Assembly (NCBI RefSeq): GCF_001939045.1
Contig: NZ_MKIM01000028.1
Coordinates: forward strand, 794,528-858,527
Length of the DNA stretch: 64,000 nt
DNA from: Rhizobium oryziradicis
GTDB taxonomy: Bacteria > Pseudomonadota > Alphaproteobacteria > Rhizobiales > Rhizobiaceae
Direction: 5' to 3'
In this document: positions 46,463 through 55,044 of the stretch, piece by piece
How positions within the stretch are numbered: the first letter of the stretch is position 1
How the letters are laid out: each line of letters begins with the position of its first letter
Program-made: the position numbers and the translations under genes
Notes under the pieces: generated by a model
The model's database searches: none
What the model was told of the DNA's origin: nothing
What the model saw: only the letters and a program-made list of their open reading frames with translations

Positions 46463-47074
46463 ATGACAAAGAAAAACACAATCAGTTTCGCCATTATCAC
46501 TGCTATCGCAACTCTCGTATCAGTGGGCAGCGCAAACGCCGGACAAGCGGCCATGACGATTGCTGGAAAGACCAGCCAGCCAATTGGTCATTATGAATTT
46601 TGCAAAACCCATGCTGCTGAATGCAAGCCTCTGGGGAAAGATTTCGGCCCCGCAAAACTGACACCTGAGCTTTGGAAAACCATTCTGGATGTTAACTACA
46701 CTGTCAACACCACCATCAGACCTGAAACAGATCTGGAGCAATATGGTGTCGAAGAATTTTGGGCCTATCCGGTCACCGCTGGCGACTGCGAAGATTACGC
46801 GCTGCTGAAACGCCGCGAGTTGATGGAAAAAGGCGTGTCGGCATCGGATCTTCTGATCACCGTTGTGTTGCAGCCCAATGGCGAAGGCCATGCCGTTTTG
46901 ACTGTGAGAACCGATCGCGGCGATTTCATTTTGGACAATATGCGCAACAAGGTGATGCTGTGGTCCGACACGGAATACACCTACCTGAAGCGTCAGGCTG
47001 GCGACAACCCCGGCCAGTGGATCAAAATTATCGACAGCCGCAACTCGGCGGTGGCTGCTCTGCAAACAAAATAA
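46463..47074 (+). CDS. Bacterial transglutaminase-like cysteine protease (BTLCP)
   Basis: The 203-residue exported protein has a signal peptide (cleavage near SANAG, residue 26) and a transglutaminase-like fold with catalytic C109 in AGDCEDYALLK, H143 in GEGHAVLTV and D158 in ILDNM. This is the BTLCP/DUF920 family related to LapG, the periplasmic adhesin protease, though the LapD/LapA partners are not nearby. Cleavage of a surface protein is a plausible role. A strong terminator follows. Confidence 0.83.
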   Translation: MTKKNTISFAIITAIATLVSVGSANAGQAAMTIAGKTSQPIGHYEFCKTHAAECKPLGKDFGPAKLTPELWKTILDVNYTVNTTIRPETDLEQYGVEEFWAYPVTAGDCEDYALLKRRELMEKGVSASDLLITVVLQPNGEGHAVLTVRTDRGDFILDNMRNKVMLWSDTEYTYLKRQAGDNPGQWIKIIDSRNSAVAALQTK

Positions 47075-47154
47075 GCCGCACAAGACATCGCGTTTACTCG
47101 ATACCGCTCTCGAATTGGTCCGGTCTTCCCCGCACACCTACCCAGACCGACCAA

Positions 47155-47193
47155 GAGCCGGTTCCGCTGCCACGGAACCGGCTCGCTTTTGTT
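47155..47193 (+). terminator. Terminator of the BTLCP gene
   Basis: GAGCCGGTTCCG and CGGAACCGGCTC form a 12-bp perfect stem around CTGCCA, followed by GCTTTTGTT. Confidence 0.85.
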
Positions 47194-47267
47194 AACCGCA
47201 CATTAACCATAATGTCGCAACGCTATAGAATAACTCAGACATTCTTCAAGCGGAGCAGCGTTTCAGC

Positions 47268-48014
47268 GTGGAACATGCGCAAGACGACAATAGCCCAGGG
47301 CAGGAAAAGCCGCTTTTATCCTTGCGTCACAAAATCGCCCTTGCTGCAATCTTGGGATTTATGGCGCTGTTTTCGCTCACACTCACCTATTTCAGCGAAA
47401 CACTTGGCCATCTTCTTTTGGTGGGAGATTACAGCGATCGCCAGACGGTTCGCCGCATCACTATCGGTCTCGATGAATTGCAGATCGAAGAAAATGCCAT
47501 TCGGTTTGAGCGCCAGCGGCACGATGGCAAGGCGATGCGCCTTGATCTTGCGCTCATGTGGCCGGAGATGCGCGGCTATGACGTTGCAGACAGAATGCGC
47601 TTTGACAATGCCAGCCAGACCAACCGCTTGATTTTCATCCAAATCAGCCAAAGCACCATGTCGCAGGATATGTCTGGACGGGTGGCACCCATTTACACGC
47701 AACTTTTTGACGGCGCGCCACAGCAAGGGCCTTATGGCCTGACCATTCACCGCCTCAAACAGGGCAGCGGTTATGATGGTGAGATCCTTTACACAACACA
47801 TCGGCCCGGTAACGCCGATTACGCCATACGCTGCATGGATGCCCCAAAACTGGAAGATCAAGCAATAGACGATTGCCAGCGGGATATTCACCTCGGCAAG
47901 GACTTGAGTGTTCTCTATCGCTTTTCTGCTCAAAATCTGGCGGATTGGCAAAAAATTGACGATGCCGTGACCGCCTATGTGAGCAAACGCATAACAGCAA
48001 ATGCCAATCCATAA
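47268..48014 (+). CDS. Single-pass membrane protein of unknown function
   Basis: The 248-residue protein has a cytoplasmic N-terminus of about 20 residues, one membrane helix (about 22-43, IALAAILGFMALFSLTLTYF) and a periplasmic domain with two cysteines (CMDAP, DCQRD) that could form a disulfide. I do not recognise a family; similar membrane-anchored proteins appear in Rhizobiaceae. The start is a GTG at 47268. It precedes the DD-carboxypeptidase gene by 133 bp. Confidence 0.7.
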   Translation: MEHAQDDNSPGQEKPLLSLRHKIALAAILGFMALFSLTLTYFSETLGHLLLVGDYSDRQTVRRITIGLDELQIEENAIRFERQRHDGKAMRLDLALMWPEMRGYDVADRMRFDNASQTNRLIFIQISQSTMSQDMSGRVAPIYTQLFDGAPQQGPYGLTIHRLKQGSGYDGEILYTTHRPGNADYAIRCMDAPKLEDQAIDDCQRDIHLGKDLSVLYRFSAQNLADWQKIDDAVTAYVSKRITANANP

Positions 48015-48147
48015 AAAATTGGTGAAAATCGCACAGTCTCTGGCAAGGAGTTGTTCATCATAAACCACTTGGTAACGCTGTCGTTCTAAAGTGGGAACAG
48101 TGTCGCTGGGGGGCGGCAAAATCGTGGATTCTGGAAAAAAGAGCATA

Positions 48148-49572
48148 GTGGTGAAGAAGCAAGTCGCGAGCCTCCTTGGCCGGAGTATGATGATCCGGTA
48201 TATGACCCGTCTGTCTGTCGCTGCCCTCATTGCATGTGCCGCCAGCCTCAGCAGCACCGCCACGGCAAAGGCTGCCTACTCGCCGCCCTATGCCGACATC
48301 GTGGTCGACGCCAACACCGGCAAAGTGTTGAAATCTGCAGACCCTGATGCGCTCCGCTATCCTGCATCGCTCACCAAGATGATGACCCTTTATCTTGTGT
48401 TCGAAGAGTTGCAGAAGGGCAAGATCCGGCTCAACACCCCCATTCGGGTATCGGCTCATGCGGCATCACAAAAGCCATCAAAGCTCGGCGTTCGGCCGGG
48501 ACAGACGTTTACGGTCGAGCAGGGCATTTTGGCCGTCGTCACGCGTTCCGCCAATGATGTGGCCACGGCCCTTGGTGAAGCACTGGGCGGCAGTGAAGCC
48601 CGGTTTGCCGAGATGATGACCGCAAAGGCGCGGTCTCTTGGTATGACGCGCACCACCTATCGCAACGCAAATGGCCTGCCAAATTCACAGCAGATGACCA
48701 CAGCGCGAGATCAGGCGCGACTGGGCATGGCGCTGTATAAGCAATTTCCGCAATATTATCATTATTTCTCGGCCCAGCGCTTTGTCTATGGCAAGCAGGT
48801 TATCGGCAGCCATAATCGCTTGATTGGCAGCGTACGCGGCGTAGACGGTATCAAAACCGGCTTCACAAATGCCTCTGGCTTCAATCTTGTCAGCTCTGTG
48901 CATATTGATGGCAAGTCGCTGGTTGCTGTGGTGCTCGGCGGTGTTTCAACCCCTGCCCGCGACAATCGCATGCGCCAACTGATTGCCACCTATTTGCCGC
49001 AAGCCTCAAGCCGCGGCAACACCCGTGCGCTCATTGCTAGCCAGACATCGATACCGGAGCCAGTTGCCCACGCAGCGCGCGGTATGGAACCCGTGCCCAG
49101 CTTGCCAATGGCAGACGTGCCTGTTCCCGGTGCCCGCTATGAGAGCGGTCCGGCTTTGGGCGAAACCGCTTACGCCAATGATAACAACGATGATGGCGCG
49201 TCGAAGGCAATCTCTACCATTGCGCCAACGCCCAAACGCCGCAAGATGAGCGGCCATCACCCCGTGCCGCCTGCCAATGTGGATAACACAATGACGTTTT
49301 CCACAAAGTCCGAAGCAAAGCCGGAATCCGGTTGGACCGTTCAGATTGGCGTTGCCAATAGCCATAGCGACGCCATGGATTTGCTGGAGCGGGCAAAAGC
49401 CAAAGGCCACGCCGGATTGAAGCGGGCTCGCCCTCTGGCCGTCGCCTATGGCGAAGGCTCGGCGAAGATCTACCGCGCCCGCTTTGTGGGGTTTGATGAT
49501 CAGCAAGCCGCTTTGAAAGCATGTCAATCTCTGAAAAAAGCCGGCGTAAGCTGCTGGGCCGCAATGCAATAA
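48148..49572 (+). CDS. D-alanyl-D-alanine carboxypeptidase with SPOR domain
   Basis: The protein is a penicillin-binding protein of the DacC/DacF type: SLTK (in YPASLTKMM), SAN (in TRSANDVA) and KTG (in DGIKTGFT) are the three active-site motifs. A Pro-rich linker leads to a C-terminal SPOR domain (about the last 90 residues, SGWTVQIGVANSHSDAMDLL onward) that binds denuded septal peptidoglycan. It trims peptidoglycan side chains at the cell envelope. The start is uncertain: GTG at 48148 or 48151 follows GGAAAAAAGAG, and ATGs at 48187, 48190 and 48202 would still leave a signal peptide. Confidence 0.88.
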   Translation: MVKKQVASLLGRSMMIRYMTRLSVAALIACAASLSSTATAKAAYSPPYADIVVDANTGKVLKSADPDALRYPASLTKMMTLYLVFEELQKGKIRLNTPIRVSAHAASQKPSKLGVRPGQTFTVEQGILAVVTRSANDVATALGEALGGSEARFAEMMTAKARSLGMTRTTYRNANGLPNSQQMTTARDQARLGMALYKQFPQYYHYFSAQRFVYGKQVIGSHNRLIGSVRGVDGIKTGFTNASGFNLVSSVHIDGKSLVAVVLGGVSTPARDNRMRQLIATYLPQASSRGNTRALIASQTSIPEPVAHAARGMEPVPSLPMADVPVPGARYESGPALGETAYANDNNDDGASKAISTIAPTPKRRKMSGHHPVPPANVDNTMTFSTKSEAKPESGWTVQIGVANSHSDAMDLLERAKAKGHAGLKRARPLAVAYGEGSAKIYRARFVGFDDQQAALKACQSLKKAGVSCWAAMQ

Positions 49573-49620
49573 CCACAACACCACCCACCTCGAAATGTCA
49601 TGCGTGCGAGGAACCCAAAA

Positions 49621-49890
49621 ATGGCAAACAACGAAAACTTTGAAACCATGATCTCAGAAGATACGGCCATGCCGTATAACCCGCGCAGCGTGTTGAACCC
49701 CTTGCACGAAGCGGCCTTCAAGCTGGCAGAATTTGGCACGAACAAGCCACGCTCAAAGACCCGCGAGTTGATGAACCTGCTGATGTGCCACGGTGCACGC
49801 GCCTGGCGCTACTCGCAGCCGGAAGCCAATATCCATATCCACATCGGCATGCAATCTGGTCGCATTCCGCTGACAATGCGCCTGAGATAA
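49621..49890 (+). CDS. Small protein of unknown function
   Basis: The 89-residue protein is compact and partly charged, with RSKTRELMNLLMCHGARAWRY in the middle and an amphipathic IHIHIGMQSGRIP strand near the end. GAGG lies about 13 bases before the ATG at 49621. I do not recognise a family. It is between the DD-carboxypeptidase and carbonic anhydrase genes, 35 bp before the latter, and may be cotranscribed. Confidence 0.55.
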   Translation: MANNENFETMISEDTAMPYNPRSVLNPLHEAAFKLAEFGTNKPRSKTRELMNLLMCHGARAWRYSQPEANIHIHIGMQSGRIPLTMRLR

Positions 49891-49925
49891 TATCAATATT
49901 ACCTTGATTGTTGGGGGATAGCATC

Positions 49926-50453
49926 ATGCCACTTTACGCTTTGGGTGATCTGTCACCAGCTTTGCCAGACTCCGACCGGTTCTGGATTGCGCCAGATGCG
50001 CATGTGATTGGCAATGTCATTCTCGGTGAAGACGTTGGCATCTGGTTTGGCGCTGTGCTGCGCGGTGATAATGAAGCCATTACGCTGGGTGCTGGCACCA
50101 ATGTGCAAGAAGGCGCCATGATCCACACCGATATGAGCTTTCCCGCAACCATCGGCCAGGGATGCACCATTGGCCATCATGCCATTATTCACGGCTGCAC
50201 CATCGGTGATAACTCCCTGGTCGGCATGGGCGCGACGGTTCTCAACGGTGCGAAAATTGGCAAGAATTGCCTTGTTGGGGCCAATGCGCTGATTACCGAA
50301 GGCAAGGAATTTCCCGACAACTCCCTGATTGTTGGCGCGCCTGCCCGTGTGGTGCGCACACTGGATGACAAAGCCATCGAATCGTTACGGAAATCCGCCA
50401 CCAATTACATTGCCAACTGGCAGCGTTTTGCCCGCGACCTGCGGCAGCTATAA
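49926..50453 (+). CDS. Gamma-class carbonic anhydrase-like protein
   Basis: The 175-residue left-handed beta-helix protein resembles the YrdA/PaaY/CaiE group of gamma-carbonic anhydrases. Zinc ligand histidines are in MIHTDMS and IGHHAIIHGC. It starts at the ATG at 49926 after GGGGGATAGC. Metal content may link it loosely to the neighbouring zinc locus. Its stop overlaps the end of convergent zur by six bases. Confidence 0.88.
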   Translation: MPLYALGDLSPALPDSDRFWIAPDAHVIGNVILGEDVGIWFGAVLRGDNEAITLGAGTNVQEGAMIHTDMSFPATIGQGCTIGHHAIIHGCTIGDNSLVGMGATVLNGAKIGKNCLVGANALITEGKEFPDNSLIVGAPARVVRTLDDKAIESLRKSATNYIANWQRFARDLRQL

Positions 50454-50849
50454 GCCTGCGCAATTGGCGCAAACGCCCTTGATCTCAATGGTGGTTTTTT
50501 CGGCCTTGAACCCCCTGCCCTTGGTCCAATCCTGCAACTGGTGTTCAATGGCGTGATCGTGAAACTCCTGCACCAGACCGCAGCGCTCGCAAATGGCAAA
50601 GGCCACCGTACCATGGCTGCAGCAATCATGCTTAGGGTGGGAGCAGACAACAAAGGCGTTCAGGCTTTCCAGCCGATGCACAAGCCCAAATTCCAGCAGC
50701 TTTTCCAAAGCGCGATAGACCTGAAGCGGTGCGCGAAAACCGTGTTCGCGCAGTTTATCAAGAATCGTATAGGCCGAAAGAGGTGCATCTGCGCTCTCGA
50801 GAGCCTGAAACACAAGGGCCTGATTGCGGGTTAGTTGCGGCGTGGCCAT
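50448..50849 (-). CDS. zur: Zinc uptake regulator (Fur family)
   Basis: The 133-residue Fur-family repressor has an N-terminal winged helix (APLSAYTILDKLREHG, APLQVYRALEKLLEFG), then the dimerisation domain with structural zinc cysteines in CERCGLV and CANC at the C-terminus and His/Cys in SHPKHDCCSHG. As the last gene of the znuCB operon it should be the zinc sensor rather than Fur or Mur. I start at the ATG at 50849, nine bases after AAAGG; two ATGs lie just upstream at 50855 and 50858. Confidence 0.9.
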   Translation of the reverse strand: MATPQLTRNQALVFQALESADAPLSAYTILDKLREHGFRAPLQVYRALEKLLEFGLVHRLESLNAFVVCSHPKHDCCSHGTVAFAICERCGLVQEFHDHAIEHQLQDWTKGRGFKAEKTTIEIKGVCANCAGL

Positions 50850-50854
50850 AGACA

Positions 50855-51664
50855 TCATCCTTTCCCGTTGGAGGCGCGAAGACCGCGCACGGGCAGCAGG
50901 CTTAAAAGAAACAACACAAGAGCCGCCACCACGATGGAAGGCCCGGACGGCGTGTCATAGGTCAGCGAGCCAAACAGCCCACCAATCACGGCCAGCCCGC
51001 CAATCACCGAGGCCATAACGGCCATGATCTCGGGCGTGGCAGCAAAGCGCCTTGCTGTTGCCGCCGGAATGATCAGCAAAGCCGTGATCAAAAGAATACC
51101 CACAATCTTCATGGCAATGGCGATGACAACCGCCATCAACAGCATGAAAATAAGTCTGGCGCGGGCGGGTTTCAAGCCTTCGGCCTCGGCCACATCCTCG
51201 TTCACCGTTGCTGCCAGCAGCGGACGCCACAGCAGGCACAGACAAACAATCACGAAAAAGCCGCCCAGCCAGACTGTGACGATATCGGTGGTGGTCACCG
51301 CCAGAATATCACCAAACAAATAGGCCATCAGATCAAGCCGCACCCAGGTCATGAACGCCACCAGCACAAGGCCAATTGCCAACGTGGAATGGCTTAAAAT
51401 ACCCAGCAGCGCATCAGATGACAGACCCTGCTTTTTCTGCAAGCCCAGCAACAACAGCGACACAATTGCTGCCACCAGAAACACGCTCAATGTCAAATTA
51501 ATCGAAAACAGCAAGGACAGCGCCACGCCCAACAGCGCGGAATGGGCCATGGTATCGCCAAAATAGGCCATACGCCGCCAGATCACAAAACATCCAAGCG
51601 GACCAACGGTAAACGCCAACCCAACACCGGCAAGCAGTGCACGCACAAAGAAATCATCCATCAT
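50855..51664 (-). CDS. znuB: Zinc ABC transporter permease
   Basis: The 269-residue integral membrane protein has about eight helices and the ABC-3 permease pattern (LGCFVIWRRMAYFGDTMAHSALLGVAL near the N-terminus, with the EAA-like loop). It forms the membrane channel of ZnuABC. Its start overlaps the end of znuC, and its stop lies five bases before the zur start, so znuC-znuB-zur is one operon. Confidence 0.92.
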   Translation of the reverse strand: MMDDFFVRALLAGVGLAFTVGPLGCFVIWRRMAYFGDTMAHSALLGVALSLLFSINLTLSVFLVAAIVSLLLLGLQKKQGLSSDALLGILSHSTLAIGLVLVAFMTWVRLDLMAYLFGDILAVTTTDIVTVWLGGFFVIVCLCLLWRPLLAATVNEDVAEAEGLKPARARLIFMLLMAVVIAIAMKIVGILLITALLIIPAATARRFAATPEIMAVMASVIGGLAVIGGLFGSLTYDTPSGPSIVVAALVLFLLSLLPVRGLRASNGKG

Positions 51665-52562
51665 GGCGATCTCCATTCAATGCGGTTGCAGCCGTGCCTT
51701 CGCCATGGTGGTGATGTTTTTCCCCGTGATCATGATCGTGATGATGGCTTCTCTCATGGCCATGATGATGGCCGTCGCCCGGGTGGCAATTGTCGGTAAT
51801 CGAGCCATCCTGATGCTGCACCCGCCCATCCGGCAAGTGGGTATGGTCGTGGCGATGATTATAGACCGCCAAGGTGCGGGCGGCAGCCGCGCCAAACAAG
51901 CGCTGATATTCCGGGCTTTGGCTGACAATATCGGGTGTGCCCCGGCAACACACATGGCCGTTCAGGCACACCACCGTGTCTGTCTCCGCCATCACCACGT
52001 GCAAATCGTGTGAAATCAGCAAAATACCGCAGCCGGTTTTGCGGCGAATGTCAGAAATCAAATCGTAAAGCGCAATTTCACCCGCGAAATCAACACCCTG
52101 CACAGGTTCGTCCAACACCAGCAAATCAGGTTTGCGCGCCATGGCACGGGCCAAAAGTGCGCGCTGAAACTCGCCACCCGACAGATTTTGCACCTGTGCG
52201 CGGGCCAAATGGGCAATGCCCACTGCATCGAGGGCGGCTTCCACCTCGCGCTTGCTCAGCTTTACGGTCAGCGTCATCAAACGCTCAACACTGAGCGGCA
52301 TGGTCCAATCAACCGAAAGCTTTTGCGGGACGTAACCCACGGTAAAATCGCGCAATCGCTCGACACTGCCTTGGTCAGGCTTGAGAATGCCGATCGCCAT
52401 TTTGGCCGTGGTGGATTTACCCGATCCATTCGGACCGATCAGAGTGACAATCTCGCCTTTGCGCAGCTCAAGCTCGACACCACGCACCAGCCAGCGCCCA
52501 CCGCGCTGGATACCAGCATTGCGAAGAGTGACCAGCGGAGCTTCACCAGAGATATTCAGCAC
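51654..52562 (-). CDS. znuC: Zinc ABC transporter ATPase with His-rich tail
   Basis: The 302-residue ABC ATPase has Walker A GPNGSGKST, signature LSGGEFQRALLARA and Walker B LLVLDEPVQG. Its C-terminal 70 residues form a His- and Asp-rich tail (GHHHGHERSHHHDHDHGEKH within it), which could bind zinc and sense or buffer it on the cytoplasmic side. The ATPase core is about 230 residues. The start is a GTG at 52562, within the divergent promoter region shared with znuA. Confidence 0.93.
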   Translation of the reverse strand: MLNISGEAPLVTLRNAGIQRGGRWLVRGVELELRKGEIVTLIGPNGSGKSTTAKMAIGILKPDQGSVERLRDFTVGYVPQKLSVDWTMPLSVERLMTLTVKLSKREVEAALDAVGIAHLARAQVQNLSGGEFQRALLARAMARKPDLLVLDEPVQGVDFAGEIALYDLISDIRRKTGCGILLISHDLHVVMAETDTVVCLNGHVCCRGTPDIVSQSPEYQRLFGAAAARTLAVYNHRHDHTHLPDGRVQHQDGSITDNCHPGDGHHHGHERSHHHDHDHGEKHHHHGEGTAATALNGDRHDG

Positions 52563-52626
52563 GCAAGCATGACCTTAAATTTGTCTGTTGCATCACGCTA
52601 TGCCACACGTTATAGCGTTACGCAAT

Positions 52627-52647
52627 CTATGTAATAACATTACATAG
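52627..52647. promoter_or_regulatory. Zur box in the znuC-znuA divergent promoter
   Basis: A 21-bp palindrome with perfect 9-bp arms and a 3-bp centre has the core TGTAATAACATTACA. It lies between the divergent znuC and znuA starts, 33 bp before znuA. Zur-type sites in rhizobia are AT-rich palindromes of this kind. The same core, on the opposite strand, is present at 53723-53737. Confidence 0.82.
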
Positions 52648-52679
52648 ACATCAAGGGACATGACATACAGGAGATCTTC

Positions 52680-53669
52680 ATGCGCGCAAAGCACCTTGCT
52701 TACCTTGGCTTTATGAGCAGTTTTTTGGCGTGCGGCTCGGCGTTTGCCTCTCCCAATGTCGTGACCTCGATCAAGCCTCTCAACTCGATTGTCGCCGCTA
52801 TTATGCAAGGCGCGGGTACGCCCGATCTGCTGGTGGAGGGTGCTGGTTCTCCCCATAATTACAGCCTCAAGCCTTCGAAAGCCGAAGCGTTACAACACGC
52901 AGATGTGGTTTTCTGGATTGGACCGGGGTTGGAGGCGTTTCTGGATAAGCCTTTGGATGCATTGGCGGGCAAAGCCAAAGTGGTCGAGATGCAACATGCG
53001 AAGGGCGTCAAGCTTCTCCCAACACGCCAAGGCGGAACATTTGAGCCGCACATGCACGATGAAGATCATGATGCGGACGCGGGCGGTGAGCATCACGATG
53101 CAGAACACGCACATGACGACCATGCCCACGGCGACCATCACGAGCATGATGAAGCCTTTGACATGCACATCTGGCTGGACCCAAGCAATGCCAAAGCCAT
53201 GGCGAAAGCAGTCGCTGACACATTGAGCCAGCAAGATGCTGCCAATGCGGCCCTATATGCCAAAAATCTGGCTGCTTTCGATGCCAGCGTTGATGCGCTG
53301 GACAAGAAACTAACGGCTGAACTGGCTCCCGTGCGCGGCAAGCCGTTTATTGTCTTCCATGACGGTTATCAGTATTTCGAGCATCACTATAAGATGACCG
53401 TTGCGGGCTCCATTACCGTCAGCCCCGAAACCGCCCCCGGTGCCAAGCGCGTGGCCGAAATTCACGCCAAGGTCAAAGAGCTGGGAGCCACCTGCGTGTT
53501 TGCCGAGCCGCAGTTTACCCCAAAGCTGATTTCTGTGGTGGCAGAAGGCACCAAGGCCCGCACCGGTGTGCTTGATCCCCTCGGCACAGATTTGAAGGAT
53601 GGGCCAGACCTTTATCCGGCTCTGATGACCAATATGGCAAACGCCATCAGCACCTGCCTCAAGGGCTGA
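52680..53669 (+). CDS. znuA: Zinc ABC transporter substrate-binding protein
   Basis: The 329-residue periplasmic protein has a signal peptide (about 1-24, ending ASAFA-like) and a His/Asp-rich flexible loop (about residues 120-160, with HDEDHDADAGGEHHD) that is a ZnuA hallmark. Zinc ligand regions are HNYSLKPS, DMHIWLD and the later FHDGYQYFEHHY. It delivers zinc to ZnuBC. AGGAG precedes the ATG. It has its own terminator and a Zur box upstream. Confidence 0.94.
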   Translation: MRAKHLAYLGFMSSFLACGSAFASPNVVTSIKPLNSIVAAIMQGAGTPDLLVEGAGSPHNYSLKPSKAEALQHADVVFWIGPGLEAFLDKPLDALAGKAKVVEMQHAKGVKLLPTRQGGTFEPHMHDEDHDADAGGEHHDAEHAHDDHAHGDHHEHDEAFDMHIWLDPSNAKAMAKAVADTLSQQDAANAALYAKNLAAFDASVDALDKKLTAELAPVRGKPFIVFHDGYQYFEHHYKMTVAGSITVSPETAPGAKRVAEIHAKVKELGATCVFAEPQFTPKLISVVAEGTKARTGVLDPLGTDLKDGPDLYPALMTNMANAISTCLKG

Positions 53670-53685
53670 TACCAAGTTCAAAAAC

Positions 53686-53710
53686 GGCGGATGCAGACAT
53701 CCGCCTTTTT
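53686..53710 (+). terminator. znuA terminator
   Basis: GGCGGATG and CATCCGCC form an 8-bp perfect stem around CAGA, followed by five T residues. It separates znuA from the downstream GTPase gene, which therefore needs its own promoter. Confidence 0.85.
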
Positions 53711-53720
53711 AAGATTATCG

Positions 53721-53739
53721 AATGTAATGTTATTACATT
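53721..53739. promoter_or_regulatory. Second Zur box, upstream of the COG0523 GTPase gene
   Basis: A 19-bp palindrome with 8-bp arms has the core TGTAATGTTATTACA, the exact reverse complement of the znuA core. It ends right before AAGGAG and 12 bp before the ATG, so Zur bound here would block either initiation or early elongation. Confidence 0.82.
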
Positions 53740-53751
53740 AAGGAGTGAAAA

Positions 53752-54966
53752 ATGACGCAGAGACTTCCAGTCACCGTTCTTTCCGGCTTTCTGGGCGCGG
53801 GAAAAACCACCCTGCTCAACCACATTCTTGGCAATCGCGACGGCTTGCGCGTGGCGGTGGTTGTCAATGACATGAGCGAGGTGAATATTGATGCCGCCCT
53901 CGTGCGGGATGGCGGCGCAAACCTGTCGCGCACCGATGAGCAATTGGTGGAAATGAGCAATGGCTGCATCTGCTGCACCCTACGCGAGGATTTGCTGACG
54001 GAAGTACGCCAGTTGGCCGCCTCCAATAAATTCGATTACCTGCTGATTGAGGCCACCGGCATTGCCGAGCCGCTGCCGATTGCCACCACCTTTGATTTTC
54101 GCGATGAAGATGGCCAGAGCCTCAACGATATTGCCCGTCTGGATACGATGGTGACGGTGGTGGACGCCGCCAATCTTCTCAATGATTACAGCTCCACCGA
54201 TTTTCTCGCAGACCGAGGCGAAACGGCGGGCGAGGAAGACAACCGCACGCTGGTGGATTTGCTGGTCGAGCAAATCGAATTTGCCGATGTCGTTGTGCTC
54301 AACAAGGCCAGCATTGCAGGCCCTGAAAAGCTCGACGCCGCCCGCAAGATTGTCGTTGGCCTCAACCCCGACGCCCACATTATCGAAACGGATTTCGGCC
54401 ATGTTGAACCCAGGCAAGTGCTTGGCACCAACCGCTTTGACTTTGCCCGCGCCGAAACCCATCCGCTTTGGTTTAAAGAGCTGCACGGCTTTAAAGACCA
54501 CGTGCCGGAAACCGAAGAATACGGCATTCGTTCCTTTGTCTATAGAGCTCGCCGTCCTTTTGATCCCATGAAGTTTCAGGCGTTTATTGACAGCGTCTGG
54601 CCGGGCGTTATCCGTGCCAAGGGCTTTTTCTGGCTGGCCACCCGCCCCCACCATGTTGGCGAGATGAGTCAGGCTGGCCCCTTAGTGCGCACGGGCCGCA
54701 TGGGCTTGTGGTGGGCTTCGGTGCCAAAACAGCAATGGCCTCAAGACCCCGGCTTCATGCGGGCCATGGCCCCTTATCTCGATCCGATCTGGGGAGACCG
54801 TCGTCAGGAACTGGTGTTCATTGGTGCCGATCCCATGAGTGAAGCCGATATCCGCGCAAAACTGGATGCATGTCTGGTGCCAGCTGATGGCTTCACGCCC
54901 GCTGTATGGCGCAATATGGAAGATCCCTTCGCGGAATGGGCAGCACCACAGATGGCAACAGCCTAA
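53752..54966 (+). CDS. COG0523 (CobW/YjiA/ZigA-like) zinc-responsive GTPase
   Basis: The 404-residue GTPase has Walker A GFLGAGKTT (12-20), the metal-binding GCICC motif (about 73-77), and a C-terminal CobW_C domain. Members of COG0523 act as metal chaperones; those under Zur control are thought to deliver scarce zinc to essential proteins. Position next to znuA and a Zur box points to zinc, not cobalamin. It is not CobW by context, since no cobalamin genes are present. Confidence 0.9.
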   Translation: MTQRLPVTVLSGFLGAGKTTLLNHILGNRDGLRVAVVVNDMSEVNIDAALVRDGGANLSRTDEQLVEMSNGCICCTLREDLLTEVRQLAASNKFDYLLIEATGIAEPLPIATTFDFRDEDGQSLNDIARLDTMVTVVDAANLLNDYSSTDFLADRGETAGEEDNRTLVDLLVEQIEFADVVVLNKASIAGPEKLDAARKIVVGLNPDAHIIETDFGHVEPRQVLGTNRFDFARAETHPLWFKELHGFKDHVPETEEYGIRSFVYRARRPFDPMKFQAFIDSVWPGVIRAKGFFWLATRPHHVGEMSQAGPLVRTGRMGLWWASVPKQQWPQDPGFMRAMAPYLDPIWGDRRQELVFIGADPMSEADIRAKLDACLVPADGFTPAVWRNMEDPFAEWAAPQMATA

Positions 54967-54998
54967 TCAAGGCACCACGCGATACACGCTTTGCCAAG

Positions 54999-55034
54999 GC
55001 CGCCGCCTTATCTGTCAAAGATACAGGCGGCGGC
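54999..55034. terminator. GC-rich hairpin between convergent GTPase and matR genes
   Basis: GCCGCCGCC and GGCGGCGGC form a 9-bp perfect stem with an 18-base loop. There is no T run, but its position between two convergent stop codons supports a transcription-ending or mRNA-end role. Confidence 0.5.
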
Positions 55035-55044
55035 AGAACCAAGA

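Noticed and set aside
53752..54966. Cobalamin synthesis protein CobW
   Set aside because: No cobalamin genes are nearby; a Zur box and znuA adjacency favour a zinc-related COG0523 GTPase.
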